This document shows positions 39,629-48,316 of a stretch of DNA of 54,667 bases, in pieces. Numbering within the stretch: position 1 is the stretch's first letter; each line of letters begins with the position of its first letter. The stretch covers positions 1 through 54,667 of the forward strand of contig JADHNI010000017.1 of the NCBI GenBank assembly GCA_016779585.1, in the 5' to 3' direction. Position numbers and translations under genes: made by a program. The notes under the pieces are model-generated. The model had not been told where the DNA came from and ran no database searches. It saw only the letters and a list, made by a program, of their open reading frames with translations. This DNA is from Pseudomonadales bacterium (GTDB lineage: Bacteria; Pseudomonadota; Gammaproteobacteria; Pseudomonadales; Azotimanducaceae).

Positions 39629-41268
39629 CCGTATTGCGAGCGTTTTCCATCCTGGCGACGCTGGCCCGCTTCCGACTCGACCGGAACCTGCCCGCAGCAG
39701 CACGGTCGTGGTGGCTCAACATCCTGCTGCTGCCTCTTCGAGTTATCAGTCCACCGGATTCAGAAGCCGCGGCTGCCCGGCAAGCCCTCGAGGAACTAGG
39801 CCCCATCTTTATCAAGTTCGGGCAACTGCTCTCCACAAGGCAGGATCTCTTCTCGGAAGAGATGTCACGGGAGCTGGCGAAACTGCAGGACCAGGTTCCC
39901 CCTTTTGATTCCGCTGAAGCCAGGCGCATGATCGAGGAAGACATTGGCGCATCCACTGACGAAATTTTCGAATATTTCAGCAAGGAGCCCATGGCTTCAG
40001 CGTCCGTGGCGCAGGTTCATCCCGCAACGCTAAAAACGGATCAGGGCCCGCGCGAAGTTGTCGTCAAGGTCATCCGACCGGGCATAGAGCGCGTGATTCG
40101 TCGAGACATAAAATTAATGTACCTTGGCGCAACACTGCTACAACGATTCTGGTCCGACGCAAAGCGGTTACACCCGGTTGCCATCGTGCGCGACTACGAA
40201 CGAACGATACTCGGGGAACTCGACCTGTCCCTCGAAGCTGCAAACACCAGGCAGCTGCGCGACAACTGGTACGGCAGTGGCAAACTGTATGTGCCTCTGG
40301 TCTACGATGAATTGTCATCCGGCAGGGTCATGGTGATGGAACGCATCTATGGCGTCACTGCGACTGACCTCACATCGCTCAACGCAGAAAACACTGACCT
40401 GAAGAAACTGGCACACCTGGGCGTTGAAATATTCTTTACCCAGGTGTTTGAAGACAATTTTTTTCATGCGGACATGCACCCGGGCAACGTGTTCGTGGAC
40501 ATCACCGACCCGAATGACCCAACGTACATCGCCCTGGACTGCGCCATCATCGGCTCGTTAACAGACGAAGACAAGAACTATCTTGCGAAAAACCTGCTGG
40601 CATTTTTCAGAAGAGACTATGACGAGGTTGCACGCCTGCATGTACAAAGCGGCTGGGTGCCCGCGACTACCGATGTGGATGAGTTTTCGAGGGTGATACG
40701 ACAGGTCGTGGACCCTTTCTTCCAGAAACCGATCAAGGAAATTTCGTTCGGCAATGTCCTTCTGGAACTGTTCCAGACGGCAAGGCAATTCGACATGGAG
40801 GTGCAACCGCAGCTGGTGTTGCTGCAAAAGACGCTGATCAATATTGAAGGAATGGGCAGGCAGATTTATCCCGACCTGGACCTCTGGGAAACTGCAGCTC
40901 CTTTCATGGAGCGCTGGATGAATGAACGTATAGGAATCGCAGGGCTTATTCGCCGCATTTCCGAGAACGCTCCTAGATGGATAGACCAGCTGCCAGAGAT
41001 ACCTGACCTTGCGTTCAATACCATGGTAGAAATTCGCGAGCTTACGCAGCAGAACCGACGCCAGGCAGAAACCCTTGACCAGGTCCAGGAGGTGCTGCAG
41101 GCACAGGCGCAGAAGTCCCGTTATCAGAAGCTCGGCGGAATCGCGCTGATCGGAGCAATCCTCTCCATGCTGCTGCCGGCAACAGGTTACACGGCGATTG
41201 TTGATCCGGTTGTTTCGGGGTCAGTCCTTGGCTCGCTCGGCATCTACTGGCTGTATATTCAATCCTGA
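39625..41268 (+). CDS. ubiB: Ubiquinone biosynthesis atypical kinase UbiB
   Basis: UbiB is a membrane-anchored atypical kinase/ATPase needed for ubiquinone synthesis. The 547-residue protein carries the family-specific KxGQ motif (FIKFGQLLSTRQDLF), the alanine-rich loop (ASASVAQVHPA) replacing the glycine loop, the VVVKVIRPG lysine strand and the catalytic HADMHPGNVFVD with ALDCA. Two C-terminal membrane spans are visible (about 495-540). It begins inside the ubiE stop. Confidence 0.97.
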   Translation: MTVLRAFSILATLARFRLDRNLPAAARSWWLNILLLPLRVISPPDSEAAAARQALEELGPIFIKFGQLLSTRQDLFSEEMSRELAKLQDQVPPFDSAEARRMIEEDIGASTDEIFEYFSKEPMASASVAQVHPATLKTDQGPREVVVKVIRPGIERVIRRDIKLMYLGATLLQRFWSDAKRLHPVAIVRDYERTILGELDLSLEAANTRQLRDNWYGSGKLYVPLVYDELSSGRVMVMERIYGVTATDLTSLNAENTDLKKLAHLGVEIFFTQVFEDNFFHADMHPGNVFVDITDPNDPTYIALDCAIIGSLTDEDKNYLAKNLLAFFRRDYDEVARLHVQSGWVPATTDVDEFSRVIRQVVDPFFQKPIKEISFGNVLLELFQTARQFDMEVQPQLVLLQKTLINIEGMGRQIYPDLDLWETAAPFMERWMNERIGIAGLIRRISENAPRWIDQLPEIPDLAFNTMVEIRELTQQNRRQAETLDQVQEVLQAQAQKSRYQKLGGIALIGAILSMLLPATGYTAIVDPVVSGSVLGSLGIYWLYIQS

Positions 41269-41307
41269 CGTGATATCCTCGCCGCCCTTTTGAAGTCTCC
41301 AGTGACG

Positions 41308-41709
41308 ATGGACACGACAAACAACGATTGGTTGAACGATGTTGTCTTCGACGATGACGGCCTGGTTCCGGTCATCGCGCAGGATCACGAAACGAAAAGG
41401 GTGCTCATGGTTGCCTATATGAATCGAGAGTCCCTTATGGAAACCGTACGAACCGAAAGGGCTACCTACTGGTCACGTTCCCGCCAGAAACTCTGGCGCA
41501 AGGGCGAGTCCTCCGGTAATGAACAACTGGTCCGCGAGGTTCAGCTGGACTGCGATGGCGATGTGCTAACATTGATGGTTGAACAGATTGGCGGCATTGC
41601 CTGCCACACTGGAAGAAACTCCTGCTTTTTCAAGCGGTTAACTCCCAATGGCTGGCAGGTCACTGAACCTGTGTTGAAGGATCCCAGCGAGATTTATCCC
41701 GATGGATAG
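41308..41709 (+). CDS. hisI: Phosphoribosyl-AMP cyclohydrolase
   Basis: HisI opens the ring of PR-AMP in histidine synthesis. The 133-residue protein has [38 protein letters not shown], the metal-binding DCDGD and the cysteine motif [13 protein letters not shown]. The ATG at 41308 is used; the open frame extends to a TTG at 41290. It overlaps hisE by eight bases. In E. coli hisI and hisE are fused; here they are separate, as in Pseudomonas. Confidence 0.96.
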   Translation: MDTTNNDWLNDVVFDDDGLVPVIAQDHETKRVLMVAYMNRESLMETVRTERATYWSRSRQKLWRKGESSGNEQLVREVQLDCDGDVLTLMVEQIGGIACHTGRNSCFFKRLTPNGWQVTEPVLKDPSEIYPDG

Positions 41710-42031
41710 CATCATGGACAAGCTCACCAGCCTGCTGGTGGAGCGCAGGAACGCCGACCCGGAGAGCTCCTACGTTGCCAGCCTTCATGAAAAGGGTCTG
41801 AACAAGATCCTCGAGAAGGTGGGTGAAGAGGCAACTGAAGTTATCCTGGCAGCAAAAGACGCAGACCAGTCTGGTCATCGGGATGAGGTCATCAAGGAAA
41901 CCGCTGACCTCTGGTTTCATACCATGGTCATGCTGGATCACCTGGACGCTTCTCCTGCCGAAGTACTGGAAGAGCTGGAAAGAAGATTGGGAGTCTCAGG
42001 ACTCGAGGAAAAAGCATCGCGGTCCAAATGA
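41702..42031 (+). CDS. hisE: Phosphoribosyl-ATP pyrophosphatase
   Basis: HisE hydrolyses PR-ATP to PR-AMP, the step before HisI. The 109-residue all-helical protein shows [20 protein letters not shown] and the metal-binding [12 protein letters not shown] with [13 protein letters not shown]. It overlaps hisI and is followed after 24 nt by tatA. Confidence 0.96.
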   Translation: MDSIMDKLTSLLVERRNADPESSYVASLHEKGLNKILEKVGEEATEVILAAKDADQSGHRDEVIKETADLWFHTMVMLDHLDASPAEVLEELERRLGVSGLEEKASRSK

Positions 42032-42055
42032 CCGCAGGATAAGAGGAGGATCATC

Positions 42056-42280
42056 ATGTCCTTTGGCGTAACAGAACTCATCATCATATTGGTCATCGTG
42101 CTACTGCTGTTCGGCACCTCAAAGTTGAAGTCCCTGGGCACCGACCTGGGCTCCGCAATCAAGGGATTCCGTTCTGCGGTTACTGACGATGAGGCCCAGA
42201 AATCCGAAGCTGAAGCTGCCGACTCACAAACTGCGGCTGAAGGTCAGCCGGAAAAGAAAGTCGAATCTTCGCAGTCGTAA
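42056..42280 (+). CDS. tatA: Twin-arginine translocase subunit TatA
   Basis: TatA forms the protein-conducting element of the Tat export system. The 74-residue protein has an N-terminal span (TELIIILVIVLLLFGTSKL), the amphipathic helix KSLGTDLGSAIKGFRSAV with the conserved FG/GTSKL hinge, and a charged tail. A strong ribosome-binding site (AAGAGGAGG) precedes the ATG. First gene of tatABC. Confidence 0.96.
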   Translation: MSFGVTELIIILVIVLLLFGTSKLKSLGTDLGSAIKGFRSAVTDDEAQKSEAEAADSQTAAEGQPEKKVESSQS

Positions 42281-42295
42281 CGACAAGCGCCCGCA

Positions 42296-42637
42296 ATGTT
42301 TGACATCGGTTTTCCAGAACTGGTGATGATCAGCATCGTTGCACTGCTGGTCATAGGCCCCGAGAAACTGCCAGAAACCATCCGCACAATTTCACTGTGG
42401 GTGGGTCGCCTGCAGCGCAGCTTCACGAACATCCGGCGGGAGATAGAAAACGAAATCGGCGCAGATGAAATTCGTGCCCAGCTGCACAACGAAAGCATCA
42501 TGAAAGACCTGGAAGAAGCGAAGAACACCATCAGCCAGGCTCACCAGGAAGTTCAGCAGGATGTACGGGAAACCATAAGCGCCGCTGAAGCCGAATTGAA
42601 AGAAATCACCTCCAAGAGCAACAGCAACGCGTCATGA
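42296..42637 (+). CDS. tatB: Twin-arginine translocase subunit TatB
   Basis: TatB works with TatC in binding the twin-arginine signal. The 113-residue protein begins MFDIGFPELVMISIVALLV with the conserved Glu and the GPEKLPETIR hinge, then a long helical coiled tail (about 30-105). The stop overlaps the tatC start by four bases. Confidence 0.96.
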   Translation: MFDIGFPELVMISIVALLVIGPEKLPETIRTISLWVGRLQRSFTNIRREIENEIGADEIRAQLHNESIMKDLEEAKNTISQAHQEVQQDVRETISAAEAELKEITSKSNSNAS

Positions 42638-43410
42638 CGGAACAGGATACGGTTGACCAGGGTCAACCGCTGGTCGAACACCTGATAGAACTGAGAACGC
42701 GCATACTGCATGCCATTCTCTCTGTCTTGATCATCTTCCTGCCAATGTTCGCTTTCTCTAACGAGATATACACCTATATATCCGAGCCTCTCCGGCAGTT
42801 TCTGCCGGAAGGCACAACGATGATCGCAACAGAAGTGGCCTCACCTTTCCTGACGCCTTTCAAGCTGACCATGGTGCTGGCGATTTTTATCGCCATGCCC
42901 TACATCCTGCACCAGTTGTGGAGCTTCATTGCCCCGGGCCTCTACAGCAGTGAAAAGAGAGTAGCAGCACCACTGCTGATCAGCAGCATCATCCTCTTTT
43001 ACACCGGGATCGCGTTCGCCTTCTACGTGGTGTTCCCACTGGTATTCGGGTTCTTCACGTCTGTAGCACCGGAAGGCGTGGCGATCATGACAGACATCAA
43101 CCGCTATCTGGATTTTGTATTGAAACTGTTCTTTGCCTTCGGCCTCGCATTTGAGATTCCTATCGCCACTGTCCTGCTCATCTGGACCGGCGCAACCACC
43201 GTGGAATCCATGGGCAGGAAGCGCCCCTACGTGATCGTTGGCTGCTTTGTTGTTGGCATGCTGTTGACGCCACCAGATGTCATTTCACAGATCCTGCTCG
43301 CTTTGCCCATGTGGATTCTGTTTGAAGCTGGCATTCTGTTTGCCCGCATCTTCAAGCTCGGCACCACGGAAGCCGAACCCGAACTCACTGAACAGCAAGA
43401 GCAGCCCTGA
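42634..43410 (+). CDS. tatC: Twin-arginine translocase subunit TatC
   Basis: TatC is the receptor for Tat signal peptides. The 258-residue protein has six spans and the conserved cytoplasmic N-terminus PLVEHLIELRTRI, FLTPFKLTMVLAIFIAMPYI with LHQLWSFIAPGLY, the loop conserved glutamate and FAFGLAFEIPI. The stop codon is included in the first copy of a duplicated 82-bp block. Confidence 0.97.
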   Translation: MTEQDTVDQGQPLVEHLIELRTRILHAILSVLIIFLPMFAFSNEIYTYISEPLRQFLPEGTTMIATEVASPFLTPFKLTMVLAIFIAMPYILHQLWSFIAPGLYSSEKRVAAPLLISSIILFYTGIAFAFYVVFPLVFGFFTSVAPEGVAIMTDINRYLDFVLKLFFAFGLAFEIPIATVLLIWTGATTVESMGRKRPYVIVGCFVVGMLLTPPDVISQILLALPMWILFEAGILFARIFKLGTTEAEPELTEQQEQP

Positions 43411-43560
43411 GCGTTACTTGGTTCAATCCCAGTGGGACCTGAAGATGGTTCGCGGGTAATGCCGCCCGGTAGACGATCATAAAAAGCCCTGAGCGTTACT
43501 TGGCTCAATCCCAGTGGGACCTGAAGATGGTACGCGGGTCGGGTAAAGCCGTTCAGTAGC
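43403..43560 (+). repeat. Imperfect 82-bp tandem duplication at the 3' end of tatC
   Basis: Bases 43403-43457 recur at 43485-43539 with two mismatches over 55 bases, giving a period of 82. Similarity continues past this (GGGTAA-GCCG blocks) with a small insertion in the second copy. The first copy contains the last codons and stop of tatC; the second is non-coding. No mobile-element ends are visible; it looks like a local duplication. Confidence 0.85.
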
Positions 43561-43575
43561 CCTGATAACAGAGCG

Positions 43576-44010
43576 TCAGCTCTGTAGCAAAAAAGTCACC
43601 GGTCCGTCGTTCGTCAACGACACCTTCATATCCGCACCGAACCTGCCTGTCGCCACGGTAACTCTTTCGCGCGCGGCCTCGACAAACTCATCATAAAGAG
43701 CTTTAGCGTCTTCAGGAGGCGCGGCTGAGGAAAAGGAAGGTCTCAAACCTTTCCGGGTATCGGCGGCAAGGGTGAACTGCGACACAATCATCAGCTCGCC
43801 ACCGACATCGAGCAGCGAGAGATTCATATGTCCCTTCTGGTCCCCAAATACCCTGTAGTTGAGGGTTTTATTGAGCAGCTTTTCCGCGTCTGCAGACGTG
43901 TCGCCTTTCTGGACACCCAGTAACAACAGCAATCCGTGACCAATGCTGCCGCTGGGTTCACCGTCAGCCACGACGTCTGCTGAGCTGACTCGTTGAATCA
44001 ACCCGATCAC
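43576..44010 (-). CDS. dtd: D-aminoacyl-tRNA deacylase
   Basis: DTD removes D-amino acids (and glycine from mischarged tRNA-Ala) from tRNA. The 144-residue protein has the conserved [17 protein letters not shown] active-site motif and the C-terminal GPVTF (in [13 protein letters not shown]), which forms the cross-subunit Gly-Pro site. The start [14 protein letters not shown] is typical. It is 10 nt downstream of the iminopeptidase homologue, so the two are probably cotranscribed. Confidence 0.97.
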   Translation of the reverse strand: MIGLIQRVSSADVVADGEPSGSIGHGLLLLLGVQKGDTSADAEKLLNKTLNYRVFGDQKGHMNLSLLDVGGELMIVSQFTLAADTRKGLRPSFSSAAPPEDAKALYDEFVEAARERVTVATGRFGADMKVSLTNDGPVTFLLQS

Positions 44011-44020
44011 GAGTTAGTCA

Positions 44021-44998
44021 CTAAACGTCGAATTCTTCTTCGAAGCGCAACGACATATCTCGAGTAGCGCGAATCAACGCATCAATCATCGCCGGTTCTG
44101 TCGCCGAGTGGCCGGCTTCCCGCACGATGTAGAGCTGCGATGTGGGCCAGACTTTACGCAGGTCATGGGCGTTGTCGAGTGGTGATACACAATCAAAACG
44201 CCCGTGAACGATGATGCCGGGGATATCTTTCAGCACACTGGCATTATTGAGCAGTTGTTCAGACTCCAGGAAACACTGGTTCTTGAAGTAGTGTGTGGCG
44301 ATCAGGCAACGGGCGTGCGCACGACCGCCATCTGAAAAGTGCTTGATCAGCCGCGGGTTCGGGTGAAGCGTAGAGGCATGGGCCTCCCAGGTAGACCACG
44401 CCTTGGCTGCAGACATGCGGGCAAGCTCATTGTCCTGCTGCATCAGTTCGTTATAGGCATCACAGCACCCCAGGCTTTCGCCTTCGCTGCCCATGGCCTT
44501 GATGGGCGCAATGAAATCTTCCCAGTGATCCGGGAAAAATCGACTTGCCCCTGCTTCGTAGAACCAGTCGATGTCCTGCTGGCGCCCGAGGAAAATGCCT
44601 CTCAGGATCAGACCCAGCACATGGTCAGGGTGGGCCTCCGCATAAGCAAGACTTAACGTTGCCCCCCAACCTCCACCGAACACGACCCACTTGTCTACGC
44701 CCAGGTACTCGCGGATTTTTTCCATGTCCGACACCAGGTCCGCCGTCGTGTTGTTGGTCAGTTCAGTATGTGGCTGCGATCGTCCGGCTCCTCGCTGGTC
44801 GAACAGGATGATTCGATACTTTTCGGGATTAAAGAAACAGCGGGAGTTAAACTCGCATCCGGAACCCGGTCCGCCATGGACAAACACAACGGGGATACCG
44901 TCGACACTGCCACTCTCGTCCACGTAAAGTTCGTGCACGTCATCTACCTTAACGTTGTGACGGGCGTAGGGTTTGATCTCAGGGTACAGCGGTAACAT
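44021..44998 (-). CDS. Proline iminopeptidase homologue lacking the serine nucleophile
   Basis: Overall this 325-residue alpha/beta hydrolase is a clear proline iminopeptidase (Pip), which removes N-terminal proline: LYVDESGSVDGIPVVFVHGG, HGGPGSGCEF oxyanion loop, FDQRGAGRSQPH, the aspartate in GRFDCVSP (Asp269) and the histidine in REAGHSATEP (His297). The nucleophile elbow, normally GGSWGS, reads GGGWGA at residues 108-113. Codon 110 is GGT (44669-44671 on the minus strand), so the catalytic serine is glycine. One base change (AGT to GGT) would explain it. The rest of the frame is intact and well conserved, so it may be a recent loss, a non-enzymatic homologue or a base error. In structure-known Pip the nucleophile is also numbered Ser110. 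Confidence 0.88.
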   Translation of the reverse strand: MLPLYPEIKPYARHNVKVDDVHELYVDESGSVDGIPVVFVHGGPGSGCEFNSRCFFNPEKYRIILFDQRGAGRSQPHTELTNNTTADLVSDMEKIREYLGVDKWVVFGGGWGATLSLAYAEAHPDHVLGLILRGIFLGRQQDIDWFYEAGASRFFPDHWEDFIAPIKAMGSEGESLGCCDAYNELMQQDNELARMSAAKAWSTWEAHASTLHPNPRLIKHFSDGGRAHARCLIATHYFKNQCFLESEQLLNNASVLKDIPGIIVHGRFDCVSPLDNAHDLRKVWPTSQLYIVREAGHSATEPAMIDALIRATRDMSLRFEEEFDV

Positions 44999-45012
44999 GA
45001 ATCTTGTTTCCC

Positions 45013-46836
45013 TCAGGCAACCTTGGCTCTGGCTGCTCGTTTTCTTTCGTTTTCAGTCAGGAGTTTTTTCCTGATGCGTATGTGGTTAGGCGTGACCTCA
45101 ACCAGTTCGTCATCTTCAATAAACTCAATGGCCGCTTCCAGCGAGTGTTTGACAGGCGGCGTCAACATGATGTTTTCATCAGTGCCTGCAGCCCTGATAT
45201 TTGTCAGCTGCTTTTCTTTCAGCGGATTAACGGGCAGGTCATTGCCCCTGGAATGCAGGCCAACCACCATGCCCTCGTAGATCTCCTCATTCGGCCCAAC
45301 AAAAAGTCGTCCGCGAGCCTGCAGGTTATTCAGGGCAAAGGCGACACTTTTACCGCTTGCCATGGAAATCAGCACACCGTTGTTACGACTGGCCATGTCA
45401 TCACTAACGACCTCACCATAGTGCGAGAATACACTGTTCATAATACCGGTTCCGGAGGTCATCGTAAGGAAATCCGATCGAAAACCAATCAGCGCCCTGG
45501 TCGGGACCACGAACTCAAGGCGGGTCCTGCCCGAGCCATCCGGCATCATGTTGGTCATGTTGGCCTTCCGTCGACCCAGCTCTTCCATCACGCTGCCCTG
45601 GTGTTCGTCATCGATATCCAGCATCAGGTTTTCAAAAGGTTCTTCAAGCCTGCCGTCAACCTCACGGAAAATCACCTCAGGCCTGCCAACAGCCAGTTCA
45701 TAACCTTCCCGACGCATGGTTTCGATCAGCACTGACAGGTGCAATTCACCTCGACCGGAAACCTTGAAACGGTCGGCATGGTCAGTTTCCTCGACCCGCA
45801 GCGCCACGTTGTAAAGCAGCTCACGGTCGAGGCGCTCCTTGATGTGCCTGCTGGTGACAAACTTGCCGTCCTTGCCTGCAAAAGGTGAGGTATTTACCTG
45901 GAAAGTCATCGAAATCGTGGGTTCATCCACCTGCAGTGGTGGCAATGGCTCTGGATGCCCGACGGCACAAACCGTGTCTGAAATCTGGATGTTTTCAAGG
46001 CCACTGATGCAGACGATGTCGCCAGCTGATGCTCGCTCCACCGGAGCGCGTTCGAGACCGTTATAACCCATTACCTGGAGAATCTTGCCTTTACGTTCCG
46101 TGCCGTCACGGGACACCACAACCACCTGGTCACCGGTCACCACCTCACCACGCGTAATGCGGCCAAGCCCGATCACACCAACATAACTGCTGTAATCCAG
46201 GGCACTGATCTGCATCTGCAGCGGGCCGTCTTGTGTAGCATCGGGCGGGGGCACCTGCTCGGTAATAATTTCCAGCAGACAGGAAAGATCATCCTGCAGG
46301 TCATCCGGTGAATGACCGGCTTTACCCTGGATAGCGGAGCCATAGATCACCGGAAAATCCAGTTGTTCATCATTGGCGCCCAACTGGTCGAACAGCTCAA
46401 AAACCTCATCGACGACCCAGTCCGGCCTGGCACCGTCGCGATCAATCTTGTTCACCATGACGATCGGGTTGAGGCCGTTTTCGAAAGCCTTGCTGGTAAC
46501 AAAGCGGGTCTGCGGCATGGGACCTTCCACGGCATCAACCAGCAGCAGCACCGAATCCACCATTGAGAGAATGCGTTCAACCTCGCCACCAAAGTCGGCG
46601 TGGCCAGGGGTGTCCACGATGTTGATACGGCAATCCTTCCAGTTCAGAGCCGTATTCTTGGCCAGGATCGTAATACCACGTTCCTTTTCCAGGTCATTGG
46701 AATCCATGAGGCGCTCACCCTCATCCTCACCACGCTGCAGGGCACCGGCCTGGGCAAGGAGTTTATCAATCAAGGTGGTTTTACCGTGGTCGACGTGGGC
46801 AATGATTGCGATGTTACGCAGGGCTGAATGATCCAT
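45013..46836 (-). CDS. typA: Ribosome-associated GTPase BipA/TypA
   Basis: BipA is an EF-G-like GTPase that helps 50S assembly and stress adaptation. From the ATG at 46836 it has 607 residues, the family norm: G1 [18 protein letters not shown], the [13 protein letters not shown] switch I, G3 [13 protein letters not shown]4 [14 protein letters not shown], then domains II, III and V with the C-terminal BipA domain ([15 protein letters not shown]). Frames open upstream of 46836 are antisense to the next gene and have no BipA match. The start is divergent from the PP-loop gene. Confidence 0.97.
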   Translation of the reverse strand: MDHSALRNIAIIAHVDHGKTTLIDKLLAQAGALQRGEDEGERLMDSNDLEKERGITILAKNTALNWKDCRINIVDTPGHADFGGEVERILSMVDSVLLLVDAVEGPMPQTRFVTSKAFENGLNPIVMVNKIDRDGARPDWVVDEVFELFDQLGANDEQLDFPVIYGSAIQGKAGHSPDDLQDDLSCLLEIITEQVPPPDATQDGPLQMQISALDYSSYVGVIGLGRITRGEVVTGDQVVVVSRDGTERKGKILQVMGYNGLERAPVERASAGDIVCISGLENIQISDTVCAVGHPEPLPPLQVDEPTISMTFQVNTSPFAGKDGKFVTSRHIKERLDRELLYNVALRVEETDHADRFKVSGRGELHLSVLIETMRREGYELAVGRPEVIFREVDGRLEEPFENLMLDIDDEHQGSVMEELGRRKANMTNMMPDGSGRTRLEFVVPTRALIGFRSDFLTMTSGTGIMNSVFSHYGEVVSDDMASRNNGVLISMASGKSVAFALNNLQARGRLFVGPNEEIYEGMVVGLHSRGNDLPVNPLKEKQLTNIRAAGTDENIMLTPPVKHSLEAAIEFIEDDELVEVTPNHIRIRKKLLTENERKRAARAKVA

Positions 46837-46870
46837 GAGGGGCTGGTACTTCGTTGGGGGTCTGAAAACG

Positions 46871-46924
46871 GGCGGCATTATATATGAGAAGTTCCAAATA
46901 AACTCCTCGTATATATAATCCGCC
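46871..46924. promoter_or_regulatory. Near-symmetric divergent promoter region of typA and the PP-loop gene
   Basis: GGCGGCATTATATATGAG (46871-46888) is mirrored by CTCGTATATATAATCCGCC (46906-46924), so each strand carries ATTATATAT/TATATAAT beside a GGCGG block. Each half includes a consensus -10 hexamer. On the plus strand TATAAT at 46914-46919 is only 8 nt before the PP-loop ATG at 46928. The symmetry could also be an operator. Confidence 0.6.
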
Positions 46925-46927
46925 TTC

Positions 46928-47989
46928 ATGACCACAGGCGTACCAAAACAACGCAAGGCTGTATCCCTGATTTCCGGAGGCCTCGACTCCATGCTGGCCA
47001 CAAAAGTCATCAAGGACCAGGGGATCCACGTGGAAGGCATCAATTTCTTCACCGGCTTCTGCGTCGAGGGACACACCCACGCGATTCGGGCAAAAGACAG
47101 GAAGAAGGAAAAGCGGAACAACGCCCTGTGGGTTGCTGAACAATTGGGTATCAAACTGCACATTATTGACGTTATCGAGGAATACAAGGACGTCGTGCTC
47201 AATCCGAAACACGGCTACGGCCAGAACCTGAATCCCTGCCTCGACTGCAAGATTTTCATGGTCAACAAGGCCGTAGCATGGGCCTGGATGGAGGACAATG
47301 ACTTCGATTTCATTATCACCGGTGAAGTCATCGGCCAGAGACCCAAATCCCAGCGCAAACAGACCATGCCCATCATTGCCCGGGAATCCGGTGCTGAGGA
47401 CAGGCTGCTTCGCCCACTGTGCGCCAAAAATCTTGAGCCGACGCTGCCTGAACGAGAAGGCTGGGTAGACCGCGAGCAACTTTATGGCTTCCACGGCCGC
47501 AATCGAAAGCCGCAGATTGCACTTGCTGAATCCCTGGGTATCGAAGAGTTTTCCCAACCGGCTGGAGGTTGCTGTTTCCTCACAGACAAGGCGTACTCTA
47601 ACAAACTGAGTGATCTCTGGTCCTCCCGGGGCGACAGGAACTATGAACTGGATGACATCATGCTGCTGAAGGTGGGCCGGCACCTCAGACCCCGGCCGAA
47701 CTACAAGATGATCATCAGCCGGGAAGAAGGCGAGAACCACTATCTGAACGGCTACCAGCATGAATTTCCAATGATCCGCACGGTCTCCACCGGTGGTCCC
47801 AACGCGCTGGTGGATGGAACCCCGACCGATGAAGACCTGCTGCACGCGGCCAGCGTAGTGGCACGCTATGGCCAGGGTCGGGATTCAGAGAGCGTTGTGA
47901 TGAGCATCAAGCGCCCCGGGGAAGACCTGCGGGAGGTGGCCATTAAACCGTTGTCACCGGAAGAGATACCAAAATCCTGGTATGTCTGA
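46928..47989 (+). CDS. PP-loop ATP-pyrophosphatase, probable tRNA thiolation-type enzyme
   Basis: The 353-residue protein has an N-terminal PP-loop SGGLDSMLATKV (about residues 14-25) of the adenylating ATP-pyrophosphatase family shared with ThiI, MnmA and QueC. A cysteine pair NPCLDCKIFM (near 97-106), the segment GEVIGQRPKSQRKQ and a further GGCCFLTD (near 215) are likely catalytic or metal/sulfur sites. The C-terminal part (about 230-350) has no motif I can name with confidence; NFACT-R/DUF814-like domains are fused to some PP-loop proteins and would fit. It overlaps the TusA-like gene, a sulfur carrier, by eight bases. Together this suggests a sulfur insertion reaction, probably into tRNA; the product is unknown. 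Confidence 0.75.
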   Translation: MTTGVPKQRKAVSLISGGLDSMLATKVIKDQGIHVEGINFFTGFCVEGHTHAIRAKDRKKEKRNNALWVAEQLGIKLHIIDVIEEYKDVVLNPKHGYGQNLNPCLDCKIFMVNKAVAWAWMEDNDFDFIITGEVIGQRPKSQRKQTMPIIARESGAEDRLLRPLCAKNLEPTLPEREGWVDREQLYGFHGRNRKPQIALAESLGIEEFSQPAGGCCFLTDKAYSNKLSDLWSSRGDRNYELDDIMLLKVGRHLRPRPNYKMIISREEGENHYLNGYQHEFPMIRTVSTGGPNALVDGTPTDEDLLHAASVVARYGQGRDSESVVMSIKRPGEDLREVAIKPLSPEEIPKSWYV

Positions 47990-48209
47990 ACACGAACTTA
48001 ATGCCAGGCGCCTGCTTTGCCCGATGCCTGTAATACGCACCCAGGACAAAATTGCGGAACTCGGGGACGGCGACGTCTTGAAAGTGTTTTGCACTGACCC
48101 GGGGGTACTGCACGACATTCCAGCCTGGTGCCGAATTCACGGGCATGAGGTCCTGGACGCCGAGACGAACGAGCGAGAAATGATCATCACAATCCGGGTG
48201 CAGAAATAG
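47982..48209 (+). CDS. TusA-family sulfur carrier protein
   Basis: The 75-residue protein is a single TusA/SirA-like domain with the sulfur-carrying cysteine in LLCPMPVIRTQDKI (Cys near residue 12) and a second conserved part with FCTDPGVLHDIPAWCRIHGH. TusA relays sulfane sulfur from a desulfurase to downstream enzymes, in E. coli for 2-thiouridine. The overlap with the PP-loop gene (ATGTCTGA) implies coupled translation and a dedicated partnership. The downstream 180 nt form the glnA promoter region. Confidence 0.9.
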   Translation: MSEHELNARRLLCPMPVIRTQDKIAELGDGDVLKVFCTDPGVLHDIPAWCRIHGHEVLDAETNEREMIITIRVQK

Positions 48210-48254
48210 CACCATATTGGCGCAGAATGGACTGACTCGCCCTGTAATGGTGCC
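48209..48254 (+). promoter_or_regulatory. Tandem NtrC-like enhancer sites upstream of glnA
   Basis: GCACCATATTGGCGCA (48209-48224) and GCCCTGTAATGGTGCC (48239-48254) both fit the NtrC palindrome (GCACC-N4-5-GGTGC). Their starts are 30 bp apart, about three helical turns, so dimers would bind the same DNA face. They lie 80-110 bp upstream of the sigma-54 promoter, the usual enhancer distance. A half site TGCACC is at 48340-48345. Confidence 0.72.
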
Positions 48255-48316
48255 TTCGTGTTCGATACGTTCACTCGAAACGCAGCATTCATGCGGCATT
48301 TCATAATTATTTCGGA

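Noticed and set aside
43569..43584. Hairpin CAGAGC-GTCA-GCTCTG as a terminator of dtd or tatC
   Set aside because: It overlaps the dtd stop codon and lacks a T-tract on either strand in the right place, so it is not a convincing terminator.
46837..47202. N-terminal extension of typA (122 extra codons)
   Set aside because: It is antisense to the PP-loop gene and has no homology; BipA proteins begin at the [23 protein letters not shown] sequence at 46836.
46814..47845. 343-codon open frame antisense to the PP-loop gene
   Set aside because: The plus-strand gene has a clear PP-loop and cysteine motifs; the antisense frame has no recognisable features and is a coding shadow.
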